Assembly: GCA_027449805.1 (NCBI GenBank)
Contig: DAIDKY010000039.1
Location: forward strand, 1 to 7,038
Length of the DNA: 7,038 bases
Origin: a bacterium
GTDB lineage: Bacteria; Patescibacteriota; Saccharimonadia; UBA4664
Reading direction: 5' to 3'
The translations under genes and the position numbers were made by a program. Of this stretch, positions 1 through 5,037 are shown one piece after another (position 1 is the stretch's first letter; each line of letters starts with the position of its first letter). Below the pieces are notes generated by a model. It was not told where the DNA came from. It searched no databases and saw only the letters and a list, made by a program, of their open reading frames with translations.

Positions 1-474
1 CCGACCAGCGGTGGCGCCGGAACCGGTTCAACAACTGAGGATGATGCAAGTTATAGCCCTTCAACAACCTCTGCACCCTTGGCGGCTAGCTGTACAGCTG
101 CTGCTGTTACTCCGGTCGGCGGATATGCTTGTAGCGAGACAATAAATATTACAGGCGTCGGAGAATATTTGCGCATTTTGCGCCTTCGAGCACGTTATGC
201 CGGCACCCATTTTAGTATCCAGGTGTATGACAGTAACGGTACGCTTGTGAGCGTCCCAGATAGTTACGAGTCAATTGACGTCACCGCCAAGTCGGGAAAC
301 GTTTATCGCCGCGTGCTTGCACAGGTTGCGGTCGAGCAGAGTACGGTTAACCTTGATTACGCGCTTTTTAGCGATACGAATATCTGTCATGATTTTGAAC
401 TTCGCGACTCAAAGAGCGGTGCAGGTGGTTTTGGTGGCACCTCAACCACTAACGTCGGCAGCTGTCCCTTCTAG
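1..474 (+). CDS. C-terminal part of a probable exported pilin-like/surface protein (cut by window edge)
   Basis: The frame is open from base 1 and ends in TAG at 472-474, giving 157 visible residues; the true start lies left of the window. The first ~30 residues are Pro/Thr/Ser/Gly-rich, like a linker. The rest looks beta-rich, with a segment reading YLRILRLRARYAGTHFSIQV followed by a conserved-looking VTAKSGNVYRRV stretch. Four cysteines are present (in SCTA, YACS, NICHD and the terminal GSCPF), which would suit two disulfides outside the cytoplasm. The tail is Gly/Ser/Thr-rich. I think it resembles the C-terminal half of PilX-like or other type IV pilus minor pilins of Saccharibacteria, but this is recollection, and the diagnostic N-terminal prepilin helix is off-window. 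It could equally be an unrelated secreted protein. A TTG at 79 is in frame but is very unlikely to be the start, since coding continues upstream. It is convergent with the recombinase gene and overlaps it by 4 bp. Confidence 0.75.
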   Translation, partial: PTSGGAGTGSTTEDDASYSPSTTSAPLAASCTAAAVTPVGGYACSETINITGVGEYLRILRLRARYAGTHFSIQVYDSNGTLVSVPDSYESIDVTAKSGNVYRRVLAQVAVEQSTVNLDYALFSDTNICHDFELRDSKSGAGGFGGTSTTNVGSCPF

Positions 475-1385
475 CTCGTGCGGTGGAACTTCTCGTGAAC
501 ACTGCGTAGCTGAGGGTCGGTGATGTGAGTGTAGATTTGGGTCGTAGCGATGTTGGCGTGGCCCAATAGACCCTGTACGCTGCGGATATCCGCTCCATTG
601 GTAATCAGATCAGTAGCAAAGCTGTGGCGAAGCGTGTGCGGCGTGACGTGCTTGGTAATGCCAGCTAGGCCGGCGTAGCGTTTTACCATGCGCTGAATGC
701 TACGAGCTGTTAGACGCGTGTACATGTCGTCGCTGCCGTCCTGCGAACCGGAGTAGTGGATAAAGAGGGGTTTAAAGTCGTCGGTTCGGGTTGCCAGATA
801 CCGCTCCAGCCAGTCGGCCGCCTGATCACTGATAAAGATCGGCCTGTCCTTTTGCCCCTTGCCACGAACCATGAACTCGCGGCGCTGAGTGTTAAGGTGG
901 TCGCGGTCAAGGTTTACGAGCTCGCTTACCCGTAGCCCTCCGGAGAAGAGGAGTTCCAAGATGGCGCGGTCGCGCAGGCCGACCGGTGTGTCGGTCTTGA
1001 CCGCACCAAAGAGGCGATCGAGCTCTTCGGGTTCAAGGAAGCTTACCTTAGGTCGAACTGTTTTAGCCAGTTCAATTTTATCGCTAGTTAGAGCCTTAAT
1101 ATCGCGTTTTGCAAGGTATTTTAAAAAGCTGCGAAGGGCGATTAAGTGGTAGTTTTGAGTGGCTTTACTTAGATCCTCACCGTGTTCATCCTTGAATCGC
1201 GCCAACCAGAGTCGAAGCTGTCGTACCATCTCGGCATCGAGTTTCGAGATGTCGCAGTCGTCGGCAAAATCAACTACCCGTCGGAGGTAGTGGTCGTAAT
1301 TGGCAATGGTACGTTGGCTGCGATTTTGCTCGATCTCTAAATGCTCAAGAAAATCAGTTACCAGTTCTGATAGATTCATGATCAT
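471..1385 (-). CDS. XerC/XerD-type tyrosine recombinase
   Basis: Site-specific recombinase of the phage-integrase family, acting on DNA through a 3'-phosphotyrosine intermediate. From the start at 1385 it is 304 residues, the usual Xer length (about 300). Residues ~1-95 form the SAM-like core-binding domain (FLEHLEIEQNRSQRTI); ~115-300 form the catalytic domain. The full catalytic set is visible: R152 (SGGLRVSEL), K176 (RGKGQKDR), H250 and R253 (HTLRHSFATDL), H276 (LLGHANIATTQ) and nucleophile Y285 (TQIYTH). These motifs are Xer-like and not like most phage integrases; no att sites or phage genes are nearby, so a chromosomal dimer-resolution role at dif is the likely one. Start choice: ATG 1385 has AAGGGG 6 nt upstream; ATG 1379 (302 aa) lies 6 nt after a TACAAT -10-like box and would be leaderless. 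The frame also opens at 1424, but that start gives an atypical N-extension. XerC versus XerD cannot be decided here. Confidence 0.93.
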   Translation of the reverse strand: MIMNLSELVTDFLEHLEIEQNRSQRTIANYDHYLRRVVDFADDCDISKLDAEMVRQLRLWLARFKDEHGEDLSKATQNYHLIALRSFLKYLAKRDIKALTSDKIELAKTVRPKVSFLEPEELDRLFGAVKTDTPVGLRDRAILELLFSGGLRVSELVNLDRDHLNTQRREFMVRGKGQKDRPIFISDQAADWLERYLATRTDDFKPLFIHYSGSQDGSDDMYTRLTARSIQRMVKRYAGLAGITKHVTPHTLRHSFATDLITNGADIRSVQGLLGHANIATTQIYTHITDPQLRSVHEKFHRTS

Positions 1386-1560
1386 ATTGTACCCCTTATG
1401 GTGATTCTGAACCATGTCGCACAATTAATACTTTGTTAGACATTAGGCGGTGGGGGACATCGTAAAAGCTAGTTACTAGACAGGGTATAAAGTTTGTTCA
1501 ACATTTTGCATACATAAATTACTCAGGCAATTTTGACCTAGAATGTTGTCGTCATTAGCA

Positions 1561-1577
1561 GTTCATCTCGCCTGAAC
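1561..1577. repeat. Small inverted repeat GTTCA-N7-TGAAC upstream of the DedA gene
   Basis: GTTCA at 1561-1565 and TGAAC at 1573-1577 are perfect arms 7 nt apart. If transcription starts at the ATG (1604), the repeat covers about -43 to -27, the place where a -35 box should be; no -35 box is recognisable there. It could be a regulator-binding site. A 5-bp palindrome can also arise by chance, so this is weak. Confidence 0.25.
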
Positions 1578-1590
1578 ACAAAAAATCGTC

Positions 1591-1603
1591 TACAATTCTC
1601 TAC
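1591..1603 (+). promoter_or_regulatory. -10 box (TACAAT) placed for leaderless transcription of the DedA gene
   Basis: TACAAT lies at 1591-1596, and the ATG begins 7 nt later at 1604, so the first transcribed base would be the A of the start codon. There is no Shine-Dalgarno sequence upstream of this ATG, which supports a leaderless start. No good -35 box is seen at 16-18 nt spacing; a TTGACC at 1533-1538 is too far upstream to pair with this -10. Confidence 0.5.
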
Positions 1604-2221
1604 ATGAGTTTTAGTGCCTCGCAGATAGCTACTAATTTAATCGAACAGCTTGGACTTGCCGGTATCGCCATAGGGGTATTCCTCAATGGTCTCGGCGTGC
1701 CTGGATTATCCGAGGTTATGATTCCGTTGAGCGGGGTTGCGGTACGCGAGGGTAAGATTAGCCTTATACCACTGCTAGTTGTGGCTATGATCGGTCAGTT
1801 AGTCGGCGTGTCTTTGGCTTATCTAATTGCTAAGTACGGCGGCTTGGAGCTGGTAGAGCGTTATGGAAAGTACATCTTAATCTCTCACCACGAGCTAGAT
1901 GCGGCCAACCGCACTCTTACTAAGCATCCCTGGATGATCGTTGTCGGTGGTTTTATTCCCGGGATCCAGGGCGTTATCGGCTATGTAGGGGGTATCGCCG
2001 ACCTTAGTTACAAGCGCTTTATCGTATCTGTTTTTATCGGCAAGTTAGTTTGGGTCGGTGGGTTGGTGGCGCTCGGTTACGCTCTGGGGAGCCAGGTAGC
2101 CGTGCTCGACTCGATCATCAGCAAGTTTGGCATTATCATTCTTGTGCTCGTAATCCTGGCTATTGTCTGGTACGTTTGGACTCATCGCGATAAGCCGGTC
2201 GATACAAAAAAGGAAGCCTAA
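1604..2221 (+). CDS. DedA/SNARE-associated family membrane protein (divergent)
   Basis: Polytopic inner-membrane protein of 205 residues, the usual DedA length. Members are linked to lipid (undecaprenyl phosphate, phosphatidylethanolamine) translocation and membrane homeostasis. Family features seen: N-terminal amphipathic region, a hydrophobic stretch ~17-43 with E37 in the VPGLSEVMIPLSG segment, a long hydrophobic helix ~53-76, the re-entrant segment ~110-131 containing FIPG (117-120), and helices ~138-162 and ~173-192 with the W150...GYALG pattern; the tail is charged and cytosolic. Oddity: the classical R-x-x-P-x-x-R around FIPG is replaced by G116 and Q122, so both conserved arginines are gone. 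ATG 1604 is chosen because it directly follows a -10 box and starts the homologous region. The gene heads an operon; the M16 gene begins 7 nt after its TAA. Substrate is unknown. Confidence 0.85.
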   Translation: MSFSASQIATNLIEQLGLAGIAIGVFLNGLGVPGLSEVMIPLSGVAVREGKISLIPLLVVAMIGQLVGVSLAYLIAKYGGLELVERYGKYILISHHELDAANRTLTKHPWMIVVGGFIPGIQGVIGYVGGIADLSYKRFIVSVFIGKLVWVGGLVALGYALGSQVAVLDSIISKFGIIILVLVILAIVWYVWTHRDKPVDTKKEA

Positions 2222-2228
2222 GTCCCGC

Positions 2229-3503
2229 ATGAAGATAAATGAAACAACTTTGGCCAACGGCCTGCGCATTGTCACGGCCGAGATGCGCGAGAGCCGCTCC
2301 GTTGCCGTTAATATCGCCGTTGCTACCGGCTCGCGCCTCGAGGACTTTGAGGTCAACGGGGGAGTCTCGCACTTTTTGGAGCATCTGCTCTTTAAGGGCA
2401 CCAAAGACTACCCGACGGCTGAGGCTATTAGTGAGGCTATCGACGAGGTCGGCGGCCATAATAACGCTTATACCGCTGAGGATATGACTAACTACTTTAT
2501 TAAAGTTCCGGCACGTCATACTGAGCTGGCTCTCGATATCCTAGCCGGCATGGTGACCGAACCGCTCTTTGACAAGACTGAGCTGGATCGTGAGCGCGGC
2601 GTTGTCGTAGAAGAGATGCATATGTGGCAGGACGACCCGCAGCGCCTCATCTCAACGCTTTATCCCGGCTTGCTCTTTCCAAATAACCCGCTTGGCAAGG
2701 ATACTCTTGGTACCGAGGAGGTTATTCGTTCGATGCCTCGTCAGGCAATCATCGACTACTTTAAGTCTCATTATAGACCCAATAACATGGTCGTTTCTGT
2801 TGCTGGTAAGCTAGACCACGAGATAATCGTGGCTCAGGTCGAGGCGCTTCTCGGCGACCTCGAACAGGGCGAGCTTCCAGGCGTTCAGACGGTCGGACGC
2901 GACTCTAACGAAGAGCTGGTAAAGACTTATCAGAAGGATACCGCTCAGGTTCACTTTGTGATCGTAGCGCGCGGCTATCCTTATCATCACGCCGATGCAA
3001 CGACGATGCGCGTGGTGGCGGCTATTCTTGGTTTGGGCATGAGTTCACGTCTCTTTGTAGAGATACGCGAGCGCCGCGGACTGGCTTATATCGTGGCTGC
3101 CGAGACCACCAACTACGTTGATACCGGCGTTTTTGAGGTTTATGCGGGAGCCACTATCGATAAGGCCGGCGAGGCCATGGAAGCCGTGGTAGCCGAGTTG
3201 GAACGATTAAGACATGAGCCGGTAGGGGAGCGTGAGCTCAAAAAAGCCAAGGAGCAACTGCGTTCTGGTGTTGAGATGGGCCAGGAAAGTAATGCCAATG
3301 TAGCCGACCGTTTGTCCCGCCAGCTTACCCTAGAAGGCCAGCTCAAGAGCGTTGAGGATACTGTTAAAGAGATTTTGGCTGTCACGGCCGAGGACGTACA
3401 GCGCGTGGCGCACGAGGTCCTAGCCAAGGACCATTTGCGTGCGGCCATCATCGCCCCCGATCCCGAGCCTTTGGCCAAGCTATTTGCTAAACTAGTTAAA
3501 TAA
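2229..3503 (+). CDS. M16 family zinc metallopeptidase (insulinase/processing-peptidase-like)
   Basis: Zinc endopeptidase of the M16 (inverzincin) family, 424 residues, the size of the bacterial M16B/YmxG-type proteins. The N-terminal catalytic domain carries the inverted zinc motif H48-F-L-E51-H52 (SHFLEHLLFKGT) with catalytic E51; the third zinc ligand is E129 (VVVEEMHMW), exactly 77 residues after H52 as expected. The GGHNNAYTAEDMTNYF segment (75-90) is the usual strand following the active site. The C-terminal half (about 165-424) is the inactive M16 domain, with the substrate-binding RERRGLAY segment at 280-287. No signal peptide or membrane segment, so it is probably cytoplasmic. Start: ATG 2229 begins the homologous region (MKINETTLANGLRIV); the frame stays open to 2163 inside the DedA gene, but that extension is not family-like. 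Only a weak AGGAAG (2211-2216) lies 12 nt upstream, so translation is probably coupled to the DedA gene. Natural substrates are unknown. Confidence 0.95.
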   Translation: MKINETTLANGLRIVTAEMRESRSVAVNIAVATGSRLEDFEVNGGVSHFLEHLLFKGTKDYPTAEAISEAIDEVGGHNNAYTAEDMTNYFIKVPARHTELALDILAGMVTEPLFDKTELDRERGVVVEEMHMWQDDPQRLISTLYPGLLFPNNPLGKDTLGTEEVIRSMPRQAIIDYFKSHYRPNNMVVSVAGKLDHEIIVAQVEALLGDLEQGELPGVQTVGRDSNEELVKTYQKDTAQVHFVIVARGYPYHHADATTMRVVAAILGLGMSSRLFVEIRERRGLAYIVAAETTNYVDTGVFEVYAGATIDKAGEAMEAVVAELERLRHEPVGERELKKAKEQLRSGVEMGQESNANVADRLSRQLTLEGQLKSVEDTVKEILAVTAEDVQRVAHEVLAKDHLRAAIIAPDPEPLAKLFAKLVK

Positions 3504-3506
3504 CCC

Positions 3507-3510
3507 GGAG
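3507..3510 (+). promoter_or_regulatory. Shine-Dalgarno site of ndk
   Basis: GGAG sits 10 nt before the ATG at 3521, in the 17-nt gap after the M16 stop. It supports the chosen start and shows that this downstream operon gene uses ordinary SD initiation. Confidence 0.6.
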
Positions 3511-3520
3511 TAATACAGAC

Positions 3521-4006
3521 ATGGAACGAACCCTCGTACTTATTAAATCAGACGGCGTTCAGCGCGGGCTGGTGGGACGCATTATGCAGCGTTTTGAAGA
3601 CGCCGGACTCAAGATCATCGGCCTCAAGATGGCCTGGGTCGACACCGACTTTGCCGCCAAGCATTACTTTGACCTGAAAGAACGAAAAGGGGAGAAGGTC
3701 TTTAAATTGACCGCCGACTACCTTACGGAAGGTCCGGTTGTGGCGATGGTCCTCGAGGGCGTTGAGACTTGCGCTAACGCCCGACGCATTACAGGTGAGA
3801 CTCAGCCGAGCGCCTCGGCTCCGGGGACGATTCGTGGCGACTTTGCCCACCACGGTTACGCTCACGCCGACAAGACGGGCCGCGCCATTCGCAACCTTAT
3901 CCACGCCTCCGGCAACGCCGACGAGGCCAAGATCGAGATCCCGCTCTGGTTCACTCCGGCCGAGTTACACGACTACTCAACCGACGCTCAGAAGCACACT
4001 TTTTAG
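3521..4006 (+). CDS. ndk: Nucleoside diphosphate kinase, insert-bearing variant
   Basis: Transfers the gamma-phosphate of ATP to NDPs/dNDPs through a phosphohistidine, balancing NTP pools; cytoplasmic and oligomeric. At 161 residues it is about 20 longer than typical bacterial Ndk (~140). Conserved elements seen: K9 in LIKSDGVQRG (usually IKPDG), Y49, GPVVAMVLEG (71-80), R88, the nucleotide-binding APGTIRGDF (100-108, R105), N125 and catalytic H128 in RNLIHASGN. The usual HGSD around the active-site His is HASG here. Extra residues (about 109-121, rich in His/Ala/Lys) lie between GDF and the RNLIH motif, and the C-terminus continues through IPLWFTPAELHDY. This variant recalls sequences from other CPR bacteria and some archaea; that is memory, not a search. 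Start ATG 3521 fits both the GGAG site and the family N-terminus. It is the last gene of the DedA-M16-ndk run. Confidence 0.95.
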   Translation: MERTLVLIKSDGVQRGLVGRIMQRFEDAGLKIIGLKMAWVDTDFAAKHYFDLKERKGEKVFKLTADYLTEGPVVAMVLEGVETCANARRITGETQPSASAPGTIRGDFAHHGYAHADKTGRAIRNLIHASGNADEAKIEIPLWFTPAELHDYSTDAQKHTF

Positions 4007-4012
4007 ATAACG

Positions 4013-4040
4013 AAAAACCCGCCCCACAGGGGAGACGGGT
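4013..4040 (-). terminator. Rho-independent terminator of the minus-strand gene 4067-4423
   Basis: Read on the minus strand, ACCCG-TCT-CCCC-TGT-GGGG-CGGGT forms a two-part GC-rich stem (5 bp plus 4 bp with a 3-nt bulge, loop TGT), immediately followed by a five-T run (4017-4013). On the plus strand the hairpin lacks a T-tract, so it is not a classical terminator for ndk, though it may slow polymerase coming from that side. Confidence 0.8.
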
Positions 4041-4066
4041 GTCTCGCCGCGTGAAGCGGTGTGTTG

Positions 4067-4423
4067 TCAGGCGTGTGACGGCTGGAAGTTGACCGGGTAG
4101 TGGGTGAAGACCTCCTCCCACTCGGGGGCGTCGGGCTTCGACTTGATCTCGATCCGGAGGGCGTGATCTTTGCCCGTATTCCAGTCGATGCCACCATTGG
4201 CGGGGTCCCAGATCTTCCAGTTCTCACGGGGCGAGCTACTCTCGCCTTCGTGGATCTCCTCGATATGGTTATCGGGGAAGAGCTTGACCACTCGGTAGGT
4301 GTAGACGAGGCGACCCCTGAACTCGTAGACTCGTCCATGAATCGTCAGGCGGCCGAAGACACCTCCCGTACCGTCGAACGACGTGGTAGGTGACAAGGTC
4401 ACAGTCATTATTTCGCTGGCCAT
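4067..4423 (-). CDS. Small hypothetical protein, 118 aa, no recognised family
   Basis: I do not recognise this protein. It reads MASEIMTVTLSP at the N-terminus and is probably mostly beta-strand: alternating hydrophobic/polar segments such as FGRLTIHGRVYEFRG and RLVYTYRVVKLF. Four tryptophans lie in the second half (NWKIW, GIDW, APEW); there are no cysteines, signal peptide or membrane helix, so it is probably soluble and cytoplasmic. Start at 4423 is supported by GAAGGAG with a 6-nt spacer; a GTG at 4438 is in frame but would run through that site. The stop is TGA at 4069-4067. It is a complete transcription unit: near-consensus promoter at 4500-4472, ribosome binding site, and a strong terminator ~27 nt after the stop. 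This set of signals, rather than homology, is why I accept it over the open frame on the opposite strand. It sits directly downstream of tRNA-Arg on the same strand. Confidence 0.75.
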   Translation of the reverse strand: MASEIMTVTLSPTTSFDGTGGVFGRLTIHGRVYEFRGRLVYTYRVVKLFPDNHIEEIHEGESSSPRENWKIWDPANGGIDWNTGKDHALRIEIKSKPDAPEWEEVFTHYPVNFQPSHA

Positions 4424-4429
4424 GTCTGG

Positions 4430-4436
4430 CTCCTTC
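4430..4436 (-). promoter_or_regulatory. Shine-Dalgarno site GAAGGAG deciding the start at 4423
   Basis: GAAGGAG on the minus strand ends 6 nt before ATG 4423. It is the best ribosome binding site in the window and rules out the in-frame GTG at 4438, which overlaps it. Confidence 0.75.
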
Positions 4437-4471
4437 ACTTGTCGGGGAAACTTTCTGATGGAATGATAACA

Positions 4472-4500
4472 ATAATAGCATAAAAGTTATAATAAGTCAA
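4472..4500 (-). promoter_or_regulatory. Near-consensus promoter of the minus-strand gene 4067-4423
   Basis: On the minus strand: -35 TTGACT (4500-4495), 17-nt spacer, -10 TATTAT (4477-4472) preceded by TGC, an extended -10. Predicted start near 4465 gives a ~40-nt leader with the Shine-Dalgarno site. The -35 begins only 2 nt after the CCA end of tRNA-Arg (4503). Confidence 0.8.
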
Positions 4501-4502
4501 AC

Positions 4503-4578
4503 TGGTGCCCCAGGAGGGAATCGAACCCCCGACGCTCTCCTTAGGACGGAGACGCTCTATCCACTGAGCTACTGAGGC
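4503..4578 (-). tRNA. tRNA-Arg (anticodon CCU)
   Basis: Complete 76-nt cloverleaf on the minus strand, with encoded CCA. Acceptor GCCTCAG pairs with CTGGGGC (one G-U), D arm GCTC/GAGC with loop AGTGGATA, anticodon stem TCTCC/GGAGA with loop GTCCTAA (anticodon CCT at 34-36, reading AGG), variable loop GCGTC, T arm GGGGG/CCCTC (one G-U) with loop TTCGATT, discriminator A73 and CCA. AGG is used in this window, for example in codon 118 of the bPH2 gene. No terminator is seen between it and the promoter at 4500. Confidence 0.97.
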
Positions 4579-4583
4579 GCACG

Positions 4584-4612
4584 GTAGTACCAGTTTAGCC
4601 TGAGTGATACAA
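4584..4612 (-). promoter_or_regulatory. Probable promoter of tRNA-Arg
   Basis: On the minus strand: TTGTAT (4612-4607), 17 nt, then TACTAC (4589-4584) preceded by TGG. The -10 region AACTGGTACTA (4595-4585) is identical over 11 nt to that of tRNA-Asp. Only 5 nt separate the -10 hexamer from tRNA base G1 (4578), so the 5' leader would be nearly absent. Its -35 overlaps the -10 of the divergent promoter at 4605-4613. Confidence 0.55.
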
Positions 4613-4613
4613 T
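4605..4613 (+). promoter_or_regulatory. Extended -10 promoter for the acidic small gene 4650-4991
   Basis: TGATACAAT, a TGn extended -10, lies at 4605-4613 with no clear -35. Start near 4620 would leave a ~30-nt leader including AAGGGGTGAT just before the ATG. An alternative is TATAAA at 4636-4641, 8 nt before the ATG, which would give an almost leaderless transcript. Confidence 0.45.
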
Positions 4614-4649
4614 CTGACTAGAAGTGAGTGTACCTTATAAAGGGGTGAT

Positions 4650-4991
4650 ATGCCGTACCAGATCGTTTTCCATCGACATGATGAGGATGACTTTATACTC
4701 ATGGTCGAGACCTACGAGACGTTGCTGCCGGTGCCGGACGGCTTTCCCGGAAATGCCATCTTCGATCATCTGATATCGCGTGCTGTGATCTCAACTCTCG
4801 AGAACCCGTCGGAAGCCAACAACGGTGTATGGCGGCACTTCCTGGGATACGAAGTCGGCAAGCTGCAGGACGCAGTGCGTTGGGTTCTTGAAAATGAGAT
4901 GCAGCTTCCCTCCGAAATAATCGATAACCTTGTCGATGACCTCATGTTGGATCTTGTAATGCACGAGCCCTTACTGCAGGCCGATACGTAA
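4650..4991 (+). CDS. Small acidic hypothetical protein, 113 aa, no recognised family
   Basis: I do not recognise this protein. It is strongly acidic (about 21 Asp/Glu against 5 Lys/Arg), has no cysteine, signal peptide or membrane segment, and is probably a soluble cytoplasmic protein. The N-terminal half (MPYQIVFHRHDEDDFILMVE) suggests a beta-strand pair; the C-terminal half (about 50-110) looks helical, with WRHFLGYEVGKLQDAVRWVL and a regular hydrophobic pattern through IIDNLVDDLMLDLVM. Such a composition would suit a partner-binding or antitoxin/immunity-like small protein, but there is no toxin partner next to it and I make no claim of function. Start ATG 4650 follows AAGGGGTGAT directly (spacing short, 4 nt from GGGG). 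It is divergent from tRNA-Arg and ends 54 nt before the bPH2 gene, from which it is separated by a hairpin, so it is probably monocistronic. Confidence 0.75.
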   Translation: MPYQIVFHRHDEDDFILMVETYETLLPVPDGFPGNAIFDHLISRAVISTLENPSEANNGVWRHFLGYEVGKLQDAVRWVLENEMQLPSEIIDNLVDDLMLDLVMHEPLLQADT

Positions 4992-4992
4992 G

Positions 4993-5023
4993 GCCCACTC
5001 ATACTCGAGTGGGCTATATCTTT
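4993..5023 (+). terminator. Hairpin terminator after the acidic small gene
   Basis: GCCCACTC (4993-5000), loop ATACTC, GAGTGGGC (5007-5014): a perfect 8-bp stem starting one base after the stop codon. The tail TATATCTTT is only partly T-rich, so termination may be incomplete. The next promoter begins a few bases further on. Confidence 0.65.
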
Positions 5024-5028
5024 GAGCC

Positions 5029-5037
5029 TGCTATAAT
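5029..5037 (+). promoter_or_regulatory. Extended -10 (TGCTATAAT) placed for leaderless transcription of the bPH2 gene
   Basis: TG-C-TATAAT is a perfect extended -10 with the hexamer at 5032-5037. The ATG begins 7 nt after it (5045), so the A of ATG is the expected first transcribed base. No Shine-Dalgarno sequence precedes the ATG and no clear -35 is present. Confidence 0.7.

Noticed and set aside
471..1385. Recombinase as the integrase of a prophage or genomic island
   Set aside because: The sequence is Xer-like in length and motifs; no adjacent tRNA, att repeat, excisionase or phage gene is seen. It is simply convergent with a surface-protein gene.
1386..1424. N-terminal extension of the recombinase to 1424
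   Set aside because: The added residues precede the usual Xer N-terminus, and the extension would include the AAGGGG and TACAAT signals as coding sequence.
2163..2228. Longer M16 protein starting inside the DedA gene
   Set aside because: The 22 extra residues are not family-like and would overlap the DedA coding region by 59 bp; ATG 2229 begins the homologous N-terminal strand.
4047..4059. Small hairpin CCGC-GTGAA-GCGG as a second terminator
   Set aside because: The stem is only 4 bp and has no T-tract; the hairpin at 4017-4040 explains termination on the minus strand.
4100..4393. Open frame on the + strand (97 codons) opposite the small gene 4067-4423
   Set aside because: The minus-strand reading has a near-consensus promoter, a GAAGGAG site at 6 nt and a terminator with a T-tract in the right orientation; the + frame has none of these and a composition typical of an antisense shadow.
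4503..4578. tRNA-Arg as an att site with a duplicated 3' end nearby
   Set aside because: I searched by eye for a second copy of the tRNA 3' segment (TTCGATTCCCTCC and its complement) in the window and found none.
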